This document shows, piece by piece, positions 22,671-34,499 of a stretch of 64,000 bases of DNA. The position numbers and the translations under genes are program-made. The first letter of the stretch is position 1, and the number at the start of each line of letters is the position of its first letter. The DNA comes from Enoplosus armatus (Eukaryota; Chordata; Actinopteri; Centrarchiformes; Enoplosidae): the NCBI RefSeq assembly GCF_043641665.1, contig NC_092180.1:2812608-2876607 (forward strand), read 5' to 3'. The notes beneath the pieces were generated by a model, which saw only the letters and a program-made list of their open reading frames with translations, had not been told where the DNA came from and made no database searches.

Positions 22671-24245
22671 AGCAGACGGTTTGTGACGTTTGCCCTGCTG
22701 TGATGCTGTTGGGAGAATGGGCAAGTGACATTCACTTAATGGAGCTACTGAAGACGTTCATGAGTCGGGACCAGACTGTTATACAGCTGAACATCATAAC
22801 TGGACTTGGGAATCATTGAGTAACTTAGAGCATTAACTATCACAAGTTTTCCACAATACTTTGGTATCATAATACAGGTGACTGTTAGACGAACATCTGG
22901 GATGCATCACCTAAACAACAAGAATGAATCTTATTCTGTATTGACTACATGTTCAACCGTTTTCAGTTTTACGTAGTTTTATAGACTGCAGACAATGTGC
23001 GACGTGCGTGAAGTTGGAGAACGTGCCATCATTTAAAAGTCAAAAAGCTCAACCAGAAGGCAAAACAGTTAAATAGTTAAAATACAGGTCGGATAAAATG
23101 CCACCTTAGTATTGTAGGAGAAAGTATTGCATTATATTGATGTGATTATTTGTCCCAACAAAATGAGAAAAATGTTTTGGCCGTTACCATATTGGGAGTA
23201 GCGTGTATATATTTTTCCCCCTCGTGCATTTCTGTCGCGACAGGTTTTCTTCTGGTGATTTCATTAACACGTTGCTTTATTTTGTCCAAACCATATTTGA
23301 TGACCTTCCTTTGTTCCTTTTTGGTTTGTTTAGATTCCCACTGCTCAGTTACAAGGAAAACAAAAGTCGCATGAACAAACCAATCTCTTGTCTCTTTACA
23401 GTTTACCAGTTACCAGTTACCTGTCACTGGCACACGTTTTGACTTGTCTTTCGTGTTCGTACCAGCTGAGAACACGAAATATCCAAATATGAAGTTTAAA
23501 TCCAGACTTTAGTTTTTTCTGACCATAAGTGAACCTAATTTCACCCATTAACGATTGCATTTTATGGTTGTTTCTGTAACAGGTTGGATTTGCATTCTCA
23601 GTTATATGCTGGCACCCACGTTTAATTCTCATTTTTCTTAAGTAGTAAAACTTCTTAATTCGACATAAACTGTTCCAAACGTTGTTGTTATGATGTTGAC
23701 CCAAGGTGTTTAACAAGAGCTCCAGTCAGTCCAGTTCTTCATAAAACTGTAATCTGCTAAGCAGCGATTTAAAAAGTGAGTTTCTTTAATCAAAGTAATG
23801 CTACAAAGAATTGACCGAAGGTTTGAGTTTTTTATTCCAGTATTCAGTATGTTCAGATGTACTTTACAGTTTTCAGCTTCGTGTTCTTCTCAAATACTTG
23901 GCCAACTACATGATACTGTACACAGAAGTACTAAAGGCTACCGTTTTTATTTCTTTTAAGTTCACTGATTAAAAAAACCCACTGAGATCCACTCTGTTGA
24001 AAATGTTGTGTCATAATTGAGAAACTTCCTTTGCGGTTGGATCCGGTGTGTGCAGTTATGATGTGTTTGAGGGTAAAGTGCTGCTGTGATGTTGTGAGTT
24101 TTTTGGGTTTTTTTTCCAGTCTCGGTTGAAGGTGAACAGGGTTGCTTTGAAGTGTGAATATCTACACTGTTCCGTGTTACTGTATGTTTACACCAGTGTC
24201 CTGTTTCTATATATTTTTTAAATAAACATAATTTAACCGAGTTAA
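22671..24245 (+). other. cdkn2aip: Probable CDKN2AIP 3'UTR with polyadenylation signal at 24221-24226
   Basis: No further coding similarity after the TAG. The first good AATAAA on the plus strand is at 24221-24226, in AT-rich context, implying a 3'UTR of about 1.55 kb. Ends are inferred, not seen in transcripts. Confidence 0.55.
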
Positions 24246-24429
24246 GTTGATTTGGTTTCGACCCGGCGCCCACGTTCATAACAGCATGCTGATTATGTGT
24301 CGCAGCCTTTTGAAAAACGACCAATAATCCTTTCCATCACTATTTTAATGATCTAATTTCACAATGACGCTTCAGACAAGTACAGTTAACGAAAAGATTA
24401 TTATTGGAATCCATATGTTGAATTGTGTC

Positions 24430-24690
24430 ACGTACGTGCTTCTCATTAGTGGTAATTGGCAAGTTCAGACAGCTGAGCTGGATGACTCAAGTCCTCATTA
24501 GAGATGGTTAAATAGATGCGAGCAGTGTCGATATGATAATTATAATCTCCCCGTGATTTGAGGGACTTTCATGCTTGACCTCCCCTCACAGCTGAAACTG
24601 AGCTATTGTTTCTATCAGCAGGAAGCCTTCGGCCTCATCGACACAGTTGTCTGTATTCACACGACCGTAACATGACGCTGCTCTATAAGC
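24430..24690. promoter_or_regulatory. Candidate conserved non-coding element
   Basis: Non-repetitive, balanced-composition stretch with homeodomain-type cores (CATTAGTGGTAATTGG, GATAATTATAATC), a TGACTCA-like GATGACTCAAG and E-boxes (CAGCTG). It lies at the start of the CART-flanking gene-poor region. Enhancer role is inference only. Confidence 0.3.
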
Positions 24691-24860
24691 CCTGATGGCA
24701 GGTGGACGCGTCACGTTGGTGTGTTCAAGAGGAGCTCACGCTTGTACAAAGCGTGCTCCATATAAAGGTTGACAGTCTGCATTTCATCTCTATGGCATTT
24801 GTGTATTTTCACAATCTGATTATATACTTTACTGTTTTCTATAGTTGGTCTCAGGTGTCG

Positions 24861-24874
24861 CCACTAGAGGGCAG
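24861..24874 (+). promoter_or_regulatory. CTCF-like motif
   Basis: CCACTAGAGGGCAG matches the CTCF core consensus CCASYAGRKGGCRS. Motif match only. Confidence 0.55.
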
Positions 24875-24924
24875 CAGTGCTCACATGTGATTTTGAACTA
24901 CTGTATAAGAATGGACTGCCTGTT

Positions 24925-24928
<4 letters not shown>

Positions 24929-24989
<61 letters not shown>
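24929..24989 (+). repeat. (TG)n microsatellite
   Basis: About 30 TG units with no interruption. Confidence 0.98.
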
Positions 24990-24990
<1 letters not shown>

Positions 24991-25239
24991 ACACAGAGAT
25001 TTTGCCTGTTTTAGAAAACAAAAAATTAGGAACTGATTGTTTGACCTTTGCCTTTTCACATTATTGACTTATGAAGCAGTTTAGCACATTTAGTATCTGA
25101 TATTTTAATCATATCATATATATTTATAATTAAATCAGTGTTATTAATTCAGTACTTTAATACAAAGCAGGAAACCTCACTTTGTTCATCAGTTGGATGA
25201 ACCTGACAGAGCCGGACCACCCCGGTGGGCTTCTACTAA

Positions 25240-26380
25240 TCACCACAGTGTCCCACAAAGAAACATTACAAAAGCATAAAAGTACTACAACAACCCCACT
25301 TTGCCAAAGTACCACACCCTGAAACAAATGCTCAAAGTTCAGTGTAACACAAAATGTAAGAACGTATCACAAAGAACTACAAAACCAGCCACCAACTTCA
25401 AAGTACTGCAAACTTTAACTGTAACTAATGTAACACACACTTTCATTAACACTACAAAAGTACCACAATCTACAATCTACAAATATAACAAACACTTTAT
25501 GAAACATTTTGTGGTACTTTTTGGTGGTTTGTGCTTGTTGTAATACTTTTTGTAAGCTTTCTGGTAATCTGGCAGTTTATGGTACTTTGTTTTGTGGTAC
25601 AAACTGTCAAATTGTGATATTTCGCAGTACTTGTAGTACTGCTGGTACTTTTGGGAAGGTTTTAGTAAACCTAATTGAACTTTGTGGTATTTTGGTACTA
25701 TCTACTAACATTTTGTGGTAGTTTGAGTTGTTTGGCACATTTTTTTGGTACACTTTGTGGCACTTAATGTTATGTTAGTATTTTGTAGTATACTTTTGTG
25801 GTACTTTGTGGTTCTTTGAAGCACTTCCTCCTTGTGTTTTCTCGTGATAATTTGTAGTTGTGCTACTGCTCTTTGTAGTAAAGGCCGATGTTTTGTGGTG
25901 CTTGATGGTACTTTTGTAAGGCTTGTTGTACTTTAATAATTAGTCGGGTTAATTAGTAGCACCATGTGATTCGTTTTGGTGAGCTCAATGGACCTTTGTT
26001 GTATTCATACTTTGTGGAAGTGGTAGTTTTTGGTAATGTGTGCTTGTTGTGGTACATTTTGTTAAGCTTTATGATACTCACCCTCACACTTTTATGGTAC
26101 ACTTTGTGGCACGTTGTGGTTTTTGGTACTTTGCGGTGCATTTTGTGGCATATTATGGTTCTTCATAGCATCCTGGACCTTGTGTGGTTCTCATGGTAGT
26201 TTGTTGTGATTTGTGGCTCTTCGTAGTGCTCACTGTGGTAGTTAATGGTACTTTGTAGTCCCCCTACTGGCTTCTGTAAAGCTTTGTGGTGCTTGATGGT
26301 ACTTTTTGGAAGGCTTTATGGTATTTTGATTCTTCCGTTCACTTTACTTTGTGGGTCTTTGTAGTATTGGTGGATACACA
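25240..26380. repeat. Strand-switching GTACCACAAA / TTTGTGGTAC low-complexity block
   Basis: From about 25240 to 25505 the plus strand is rich in ACAAAGTACCAC-type words; from about 25506 to 26370 it is rich in the reverse complement, TTTGTGGTACTT. Longer internal repeats are visible: TTTGTGGTGCTTGATGGTAC at about 25894 and again near 26283, and GGTACACTTTGTGGCAC near 25748 and again near 26096. This is a degenerate minisatellite-like array with an inverted arm. I do not recognise it as a named family. Confidence 0.75.
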
Positions 26381-26779
26381 AGAAACAGAAGGAACCACAA
26401 AAGAGACTGAACTCTCTTCTCTTTGACTTAACATTATATTTTCATTAGAGAGGTATGATATTCAACAAATGTCCCTGACATCGCATTCATATGGCGTACG
26501 TCTTGAGACTCCCAGATTCTCTGACACACCCCGACAAAGTCAAAGCAGGTATAGAGCTCTGGGTGCATGTGTTCACATATTAGTGTTCACATGTTATAAA
26601 TCAACGTCACTGCCTCAAGCTTTGCCTGGTGTTGATGTATTGAGCGGTTTACACCCAACAATGTAATTCTCAGAGAGCAATATCTACTTCAGACTGTATC
26701 ATTCGTCACCTGCTCTGTATCTCCATCCATCACACGCTCAATCATCCTCTGCCTCTTTCTCTCTCTCGCAGTTTCTCAG

Positions 26780-27020
26780 TGTTTCCGTCACCTTCTCCAT
26801 CTGTCGTTCTTTGCTTCTCTGGCAAATTATCACACACAAACAAACCTTTCTGCCAATGGGCGATTGCTGCAGGTTTTAACTGTCTCAATGTGTGTGGAAA
26901 AAAAAGCCCTTATCCACACATGCAATCTCTTCTGGAATTGGAGGTAATTCCCCGAGGAATCAATAACGACTCCTCGCTGTCTGGAGAAATTGCGAGAATT
27001 GCTGTTGGGGGAAGATAAAC
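26780..27020. promoter_or_regulatory. Candidate non-coding regulatory stretch
   Basis: Non-repetitive, with GGCAAATTATCAC, CCAATGGGCGATTGC (inverted CCAAT-like) and GGAGGTAATTCCCCGAGG. No coding signal. Weak motif-based suggestion only. Confidence 0.25.
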
Positions 27021-27339
27021 AGTCTTATTCTCAGCCCACCATGAATGTTTCCAAAGTGTTTCATAAATCTGTGTATATGCATTCAGTCTCTTAGCTGAAT
27101 TTAAATCATGCGGGTTAAAACAGGTTAATGAAGCAGTTCTTCGTCTCACTTTGCAGATCACATGACATCACAAGAAGAGGTGAGGTGAGGATTTTACGCA
27201 TATATTCAAAGAATCAGGCGATGCAATCATTGTAGTCCACAACATGGAAGCGTTGGATGGAACAAACACAATGACAACTTTGCTGTCCTTAAACGTCTTG
27301 CCACAAGTTTCAGACAGCTACCTGCCAATAACTCTCAGG

Positions 27340-28090
27340 TCACTTAAGTTAAACTTTTAGGGGCTCTGTAGGTTAACAAGAGTCTATGGCCACATAGGCT
27401 GCACTTTGATGTCAGTATGTCACTTACAGTGCAATGACAACGCTAACATTTTCACATGCTGTAACAGGCTGAGGCTGATGGGGATGTCATTAGTTTTGCA
27501 GGTATTTGGTCACAAAGTGATCTGATGAAGGTGCTGGATGAAAATCCGAGTGTCGTCAAAGTCATTAGGATTCATCCCGACAGGGACATGAATGTGTGAT
27601 GTACCAAATTTCATGGAAATAAATCATATAGTTGTTTTGCCACATTTTCCTTTAAATCCACAAACGTCTACCACGTGGTGGTGCTAGAGGAAAAGTCAGG
27701 TGACGCTGAAGTCATTAGGATTCATCATCTGGGGACCATGAATGTCTGCACAAACTTTCCTGGCAATCCAGTAATATTTCAATTTGGACCAAAGTGGTTG
27801 GTCATTGCCATCCAAGGAGCCACGGCGACAGTTTGGCTAAAACATACGCATGAATTATTAAGGGATCTTCCTCTGTGGAGCATGAATGTGCCAAATGTCA
27901 TCAGAGCTACCAGGCTGTTATATTAAGCAATATCCTCTGTGCGAGAGAGACCTTTGGTGTAATGGCGGTACTGGAGGAAAGACCTAAAACCAATACAGTT
28001 CATCCTCTGGGGACCATGAACACTCACAGCAGATTTCATGGCAATTCGGCCATTCCACCTTGTGAATGAAGCTGAATACGTGAAGATGGA
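27340..28090 (+). repeat. Dispersed repeat with internal tandem units (GTCATTAGGATTCATC family)
   Basis: Contains GGGGCTCTGTAGGTTAAC, then units carrying GTCATTAGGATTCATC (about 27561 and 27711) and a related TTCATCCTCTGGGGACCATGAA (about 28000). Each unit ends with text resembling TTTCATGGCAATCC. This is a common percomorph repeat with an internal unit of about 150 bp. Related material lies at 36170-36290, 38310-38720 and 45180-45620. Confidence 0.7.
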
Positions 28091-28435
28091 CAGAGGTCCT
28101 TCGTCAAGCTCAAAAGTGTTCTGTAAATGTGACTGAATTCTGTCCATGAATCATACAGAAAACAAAACGTTTCACTTTCAAACTCACTTTGGTGTAAACA
28201 GGTGAAACTATATCTTATAAGTCGACGATTCTGTCTGTCTTAGAGGTTTTACATTTTACACATGATCACTTGAGATAATGTCACGCTCAAGTGTCAAGTG
28301 GAGTTTCTGTCCTTCATGTCTTCGAGTCTCTCCACCTGTAATATTAATATGAAATATTAACGATGATAACAGGAAAACGCGTGAGGCCAGTTTGATCGAC
28401 AGCACAAACTGCAGTCTGCCTTTAGGTCCATGGTG

Positions 28436-28436
<1 letters not shown>

Positions 28437-28494
<58 letters not shown>
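28437..28494 (+). repeat. (CA)n microsatellite
   Basis: About 29 CA units. Confidence 0.98.
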
Positions 28495-28495
<1 letters not shown>

Positions 28496-28660
28496 CCGAG
28501 TCAACATTTTGTACTTGTCTCTTCTGCATTATTGATGACTGCTGACAGGTAACAGAGAGGGAGGGTGGATACAAGATAAGCGCAGTAATGTGGAATAATG
28601 ATGCAGCCGAGGCAAAAAAAAACACAGAGTCAGTCAACTAAAACATCAGCGAGGAGGAAA

Positions 28661-28662
<2 letters not shown>

Positions 28663-28713
<51 letters not shown>
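28663..28713. repeat. (AT)n microsatellite
   Basis: About 25 perfect AT units, a self-complementary tract able to form a cruciform. Confidence 0.98.
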
Positions 28714-28716
<3 letters not shown>

Positions 28717-28839
28717 GGAGGTAACTTAAGGTAATAATTTCAATCAGCACATGAGTGATAATGACAGGTGTTTATAGCGTCAGTTGTCCGTGTGCCACAA
28801 ATGATAAGAGCTCAGTGTAATGGAAGGACAAAGGGTGGA

Positions 28840-29192
28840 TACACAGAAGTATTCTGAATACCACAACGCAAAAATACTCTACATTACAAGTAAAAGTCCT
28901 GCATTCAAAATGTACTTTAGTAAAACTACATAAAATACTTAAATAATCATCATGCAAGAACTTTCAGAATGTTATATTATTATATAGGATTATTATTACT
29001 GATGCATGAATGTGAAAGTTGTTGTTGGTCAAGGTGGAGCTCATTTTAATGATTTTATAGTACTTTAATCTGTAATCTATGAATCTGCTGAGTAACTGCA
29101 GCTGTCAGATACATCTGTCTCAGTGAAAGAGTAGCAGAAAATGGAAATACAGTAAGTACAGTCGCTGAGTAAATGTACTTTCCACCACTGAT
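28840..29192 (-). mobile_element. MITE-like element, copy A (minus orientation)
   Basis: The right end reads AGTAAATGTACTTTCCACCA, the reverse complement of the AGTGGTGGAAAGTACATTTACT terminus common in teleost MITEs. AAAGTCCTGCATTCAAAATG is another hallmark. A second copy in the opposite orientation lies at 52598-53040. Boundaries are approximate and hAT affinity is from memory. Confidence 0.65.
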
Positions 29193-29651
29193 ATACAGAA
29201 CTCACCATTTCAGATGATAATTCTGGTTTATTTCTCATTTCTCTCCATCACAGGAGGAATGTCATGCAGAAATACACACCTGTGGTTCATGTCACATGCA
29301 GTATGTGCCTTCGCTTTGTTATCTGAAAAGCTGCACGTCATGAACTCGTGATCAGATGGAGCACCGGGAAGAAGTTCAAACTAACAAACACACCTCAGAC
29401 ATGTTTAAGGTATTTGAAATGACTCTGCTTTGAGTATTTGTGGCTTTATGTGTTATTGTTCGGGCATGTTGTTCCTAAACGGGAGGTTTAAGTGTCCTCA
29501 TCTCATCTCATCTCACTTGTGTAAGTTGCATATTGGACCAATGATCTTAAACTCAGACTTCAGTGATGAACGTCTCAAACTCTTCACATCCATCACTCTG
29601 CAGAGTGAACCTCGAACGTCCAAGTGAAGTCGCAAGAAGCAAGACACACGT

Positions 29652-29670
29652 GTGAGTGAGGAGGGACCGG

Positions 29671-29765
<95 letters not shown>

Positions 29766-29779
29766 TGAGGAGGGACTGG

Positions 29780-29819
<40 letters not shown>
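29652..29819 (+). repeat. Compound (TG)n with duplicated 20-bp-plus leader
   Basis: GTGAGTGAGGAGGGACCGG TTACTG before the first TG tract recurs 109 bp later as GTGAGTGAGGAGGGACTGG TTACTG before the last one. TG tracts cover 29675-29720, 29725-29762 and 29783-29817. Confidence 0.9.
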
Positions 29820-29821
<2 letters not shown>

Positions 29822-29864
29822 GAATCTTTAGTTTGAGCTTCTGTCATCAGCAGGCTGCAGTGAA

Positions 29865-29979
29865 GGGGGGGGGGGCTCAGTGTGATCCAGATGTGACTGT
29901 CACTCTCTGCTTCATAACTACTTCCTCTGCATCAGAATTAGGTCTCATTGTAAGCCCCCCCCCCCCCCCCCCCCCCCCC
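29865..29979 (+). repeat. G11 run followed 80 bp later by a C25 run
   Basis: Homopolymer G at 29865-29875 and homopolymer C at 29955-29979 on the same strand, so the arms are complementary. Confidence 0.9.
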
Positions 29980-30170
29980 TCCCTCTCTGTTATTGTCAAT
30001 GGAGGCGCCTGGCAGCACCCCGGGTGTGACGTCACACATCGCAGTCACACCCACGTCATTGTTGAAACATTGACTGAACATCATCTTCATCAAAAAGTCA
30101 TATAAGTGACAACAAGTTCTGAAAGAATGAGCGGCGACTCCACTGCTTTACAAAACAAGATGGTCCACAG

Positions 30171-30199
30171 TTTATTATTATTATTATTATTATTATTAT
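30171..30199 (+). repeat. (TTA)n microsatellite including a minus-strand AATAAA
   Basis: About ten TTA units. The first TTTATT reads AATAAA on the minus strand and is a possible distal poly(A) signal of the CART gene at 30640; a second candidate is TTTATT at 30310-30315. Confidence 0.8.
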
Positions 30200-30639
30200 C
30201 ATGAGTCACAAACATTCATCTGAAACAAAATAGTTCAAGTTCAAAAGACAGATTTTGGATTTCCCCGGAGGAAGAATCCCTATAATATTGCTGTTGGTCC
30301 TCGGGGGGGTTTATTGTGCACTGCGGGTTATTTCTTTGCTCCTGTTACATCACAACAATGATCCTGTGGGTTTTCTACAGACATGAAGTGGTTCTGGATA
30401 TTTACAGGAACTTTATGGTATTCTCATCTCCCGTCCTTACAGAGACTTATAGTTTTTCTGTGATATAATATGAGCTACTTTTAAAATACTTATCATAGAA
30501 GTACTATAGTTCTCCCCGTAAGGGTGAAGCAGTCACCGCACCTGCTCCTCAGCTGTATCATAAAAAATATGACAGTAATTACAAAGGAATCGAGTGACAG
30601 TTTTTTTCCCCCCTCCCCATCTCAATGCTACATTCAGGC

Positions 30640-31629
30640 TCATAAGCACTTCAGCAGGAAAAAGTTGCAGAAAGCTCCGCGGGGACAGTCGCACATCTTG
30701 CCGATCCGAGCGCCTTTCCTCACGGCGCACTGCTCCCCGACATCACACTGAGGGAGAAGCAGCAACAGCGGAACTTTAATGCGTCTCTCTCTCTGCGACA
30801 TGCATCAGTATCAACCAGCACTATGTGTTTGCAGTGTGTGCAGTACCGTCGGGACTTGGCCAAATTTCTTCTCCCACAAAGGCAGCCGTTTAGCCTGCAG
30901 CTTCTCAAGAACTTCTTGGAGAGCTCCGAGCTGCCGGGGAACAGATGGAAACAGCAGAGAGAGCTCAATGACGGGGCTTTTGTTATTTCAGCAACGGACA
31001 CACAAACAGAAAACAGTGACATCTGTGTAACGAAAACGCAAATAAAATAAACACGTTTGCAGCGCTATAAAATAACATGTAATATAGTTGGAATATAACA
31101 GTTATATATTGTGTCCAAAATGACACCAATCGATGAGATAAATCATATTATTATCTATACAGGACGGAAGTTACATGACAACGGAAAATCTTAAATGCAC
31201 ACATTTCTGAATTGAGTTTGGTTTATTTTAAGGTGGTGACAGACTGGAGTTCCATAGCCATATTTTATTCTTTATTCAACACAACATCATTTTAAAGTAA
31301 CGCGCAGAAGATATATATATATATAGGAAATATATATATTTACAATTTGATTTGATGAAATAATGAAACTATTTTGGTTGTTGGTTTAAAGTTGCATCGT
31401 CTTTTTTGCATGCAGTGCAGTAGAAGCGCAGAGAGCTTACCAGCTGCTTCTCACTGGTGAGGTTCGGACCTTTCGGGTAGAAGTCCCGCAGGGCTCTGGG
31501 GCTCAGCTCCTCTTCGGACTCGGCGTCCAACACTTCGGCTCCAGCGACGCTGGAGAGCAGCAGCAGAGCGCAGAGCAGCGCCCCGCTGAGCAGCCTGGAG
31601 CTCTGGGTGGTCCCGGTGCGCGGCATCAT
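30640..31629 (-). CDS. cartpt: CART prepropeptide, first paralogue (126 aa)
   Basis: Secreted neuropeptide precursor (cocaine- and amphetamine-regulated transcript), anorexigenic in vertebrates. Three exons on the minus strand: 31441-31629 (ATG ATG), 30847-30930 and 30640-30747 (stop TGA), all introns phase 0 with GT-AG ends. A signal peptide is obvious: basic start MMPRTG, then [20 protein letters not shown]. The pro-region ends [20 protein letters not shown] with dibasic sites KR and KK, as in human CART. The cystine-knot domain [21 protein letters not shown] continues to NFFLLKCL, with all six cysteines in human spacing. The second ATG, three bases in, is an alternative start. The human precursor is 116 residues. 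Teleosts have several CART genes, so the paralogue number cannot be assigned here. Confidence 0.97.
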
Positions 31630-31675
31630 GTGGCCCTTTCCCCGTCTCAAATAGTCGCTCCCCCGCGCCAAACAC

Positions 31676-31685
31676 CTTTTTATCT
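31676..31685 (-). promoter_or_regulatory. cartpt: TATA box of the first CART gene
   Basis: The minus strand reads GATAAAAAGG 47 bp upstream of the ATG, placing transcription start at about 31650 and giving a very short 5'UTR. Consistent with a compact, regulated peptide gene. Confidence 0.7.
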
Positions 31686-31758
31686 GACTCCTGCCATCTG
31701 CTCGCTCCACCTTATCCTTTGATTTTTTCTTTTTGTCATGCGTAACAGCCGCCTTGGG

Positions 31759-31765
31759 TGAGTCA
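31759..31765 (-). promoter_or_regulatory. AP-1/TRE-type site upstream of the first CART gene
   Basis: TGACTCA on the minus strand, about 75 bp upstream of the TATA box. Mammalian CART promoters are known to respond to CREB/AP-1-type factors. Site function here is inference. Confidence 0.5.
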
Positions 31766-31799
31766 TCCCGTAAAAGTTGCTGGGCAAAATATGCCTCCA

Positions 31800-33390
31800 A
31801 AAGTCAACAACAACAACAGCAGCAGCGCTGCGAGGGCTCGTTCCTGGTAAAGTAATGGATTACTCGTTACTTGGGTGGCCGGTGGAGGATTTGGAGATGA
31901 GATCATTTCTGTGAAAATGGATGAACATTAAGACAATCAGCTGATTACATGTTGGTGTTGTTATTCGATTCTAATTCATTTTGAGTCCCAACAAACACTT
32001 GATTGTAAATCTTTGTTGGATTAAAGCCTCAAGGAATCACTTTAACTTTGAACAGCAGCAACGATGTGCTTCAGTCACCCAGCAAGTCTGAGAACATTGC
32101 TTTACTTAGTATTCCATGTAGATCAGCAGTAACTTTCAACCTATCGCTTTTCCATTATTACCCCAGAATGGCATCTGCAGCCTCTCCTGCATCTAAACTT
32201 GGTGACTCAGTCGATCCTCTCTGCTGTAAATGATCAAGAAAACCAAGCAGCGCCGGCGTTTACCACCCTTGTTGTTCTTTCTTCAGTGAAACCAAAGCAG
32301 AGATGGACCTCCCACCCTTATGGAAGTCATGCTTTTCACTTTGAAAGTCGTTTTTACTTTCAGATGAGCAGGAACTGAGAGGTCAAAGGGTTAAACTGGA
32401 GTCTGAATAACAGCAATGTGTGTGTAGCAGGTCATCTCACCAGTAACTCACACCAGAAGGCAGGGTCACACTTTTTACACATTTATTGAAAGAAAATAGG
32501 TAAAAATGTTTATTATACAGAGTTGTTTTGTTGTTGTTAATGCAACTGAATACAAAACATTCCCTAAATGTTTGTGTCAGTGCAATAAAACTCTAACAGC
32601 ATCATAATTAACCTGCAAATTAAAGGAATAATGGCTTTGAACTTCATATCGGGGACAAATGATGTGAATGGAAATAAGAAAACAAACAACACTGCAAACG
32701 TTTTAATGCGGAATAGAAATGTGATCAGCTGCATGAAGTGCACTTCCACTCTGTGTTTAACTCACCAAACATGCTCTGCATCCCGCAGCCACAGCATGAC
32801 ATCATTCACTTCTCATGCAGCCACTGTAACAATGCAAAGGATGGATGTTTACACACAGTGTGGAGCTGGAGACGGCTGCTGCTGTCGCTCGTATTGTATT
32901 CTCAATCCTGTGCTTGAGTTATCCCGGTTCACCGCATTGATCGCTTGTTTCAGAGCCGCTTGTTTTCGAGTCCATCAGCAGAGACGGAGATGGAGGAGCA
33001 GGAAGCTTTGATTGTGCTCGAGGCAGCATGACTCATGTCTCCCCCCCCCCACACTTTTAATGACTGAGACGCCAATTTAACATTTCATTCACAACAACCA
33101 GGCGATTTCATTCACAACCACGAGTTCATTAGTTTCTGTATCATATCCCTGACAGTCAAAGGCTGACAGTGCTGCAGGAGACACGCCGCCGCTCTGTGAA
33201 ATGCTGAGGACATTAGGGGATTGGGCTCAATCTGCCCTCCGAAGCCTGAATAACAGTTTGGCAGAACAAATTGTATTTAGAGTTAGGCTGACTCAACACT
33301 TTAATAAATGTCAGTTGAAATATACGGCGGAACTCACCGACAGAAATAGGTTTTCAATCTGTTTCTGTTTTAAACCTGCGATCGCTGATG
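31800..33390. other. Intergenic, no gene recognised
   Basis: Moderate-complexity sequence upstream of the first CART gene. No coding similarity, no named repeat. A non-repetitive stretch at 33200-33320 has homeodomain-type words (TTTAATAAATG, AGGCTGACTCA), but nothing decisive. Confidence 0.4.
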
Positions 33391-33396
33391 TTTTGG

Positions 33397-33410
33397 CCAC
33401 TAGGGGGCAG
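33397..33410 (+). promoter_or_regulatory. CTCF-like motif
   Basis: CCACTAGGGGGCAG is a textbook CTCF core match. It lies 1.7 kb upstream of the first CART start. Confidence 0.6.
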
Positions 33411-33764
33411 CACGACAAGCTGTAGCACTGACGTATTATCGTGACAAATGTGTTGGCAAACAGTTCCCTACTCACACATCCGGCAGACACCGAGCAACAT
33501 TAGCATTCGTTTGGAGTCGCGTTCCTTTGAGCTTTGTTTTGGTCTCCATCGAGCTCTGAGAAAAATATCTGGCTCTTTAGAAAAACTTTCATCTGATGCT
33601 AGTCTCTAACTTTGTCTGCAGTTTGTTGCTGGGCAGGTGGTGTTCAGTGGGTTTATCAGAGCGCTGAGGCTGAACCACAACGGTCAAGTTTCACATAGTC
33701 ATTCATTGTTAATATAAGAATATTGATCAGTGCAGCTTCAAACTTGCTGGATTTTGACAGCTCG

Positions 33765-33787
33765 CTCTCTCTCTCTCTCTCTCTCTT
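33765..33787 (+). repeat. (CT)n microsatellite
   Basis: About eleven CT units. Confidence 0.9.
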
Positions 33788-34499
33788 TTCCCCACAAGTT
33801 TACCGTGATGTTGTTTTTCTTCTATTTTTAGGAAAACAATTTGGAGCAATTGCCCCTGAGGCAGTGGAGCGGAAACATGTTCCATAAAGCGCAGAGAGTT
33901 TACGACAACAGTTCACTGTGCGAGAGTTTATTGATCAGTCGATCCGTTCCAACTTGAAATCAGTGAGGATAGTTATCAGAAGAATCCCCAGACACTCAGG
34001 TCTTTATGAGACATAATTGGATGCTGCTGTCAAAATATAGGACATCGAGTCTGACTGGTTCTCAGTATCCTGAGGAAAAATGATTCATTCAAATCTTATT
34101 AACATTCAGAAAGATACGTAGAGGAACAAAAGCCCTTTTGCTTTTGTTTTTTTTTTACGTCTGTGCAGAGTTTCTAACAAAAAAAATGAAAATGTACAAA
34201 AGTACAGTTTTCCAGTGTTTCCATGTATCCTAACCTGCAGGTCTTTGGACAGTGGAGGAAACCGGAGAACCAGAAGAAACTCCTCACAGAGAGGCCCAGA
34301 CCTAAGCTAAAGTGCTAACCACTTCTATGAGGATTTAGCAGCACATCAATAAATCAACAAATAGACTTTCCACGTTCTATATCTACCAGTTGAAGGCAGC
34401 CAGTGAAACTACTGTGATCTGGCCGTTTGCGTGTCGTGGAAAAGGTCGAAATGATGAAGCCCAAATGTCTAAAAGAGATAAAAACTTCCAGCTACGCGG

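Noticed and set aside
25240..26380. CRISPR-like or phased tandem array
   Set aside because: Units are degenerate, with no constant repeat and spacer lengths, and the setting is a vertebrate genome.
27675..28069. Open frames with repeated FHGNSA-like words as a repeat protein
   Set aside because: They come from the internal units of a dispersed DNA repeat; frames break between units.
31369..31800. Upstream in-frame extension of the first CART protein (start near 31800)
   Set aside because: The extension crosses the TATA box and lacks a signal-peptide logic; ATG at 31629 directly precedes the signal peptide.
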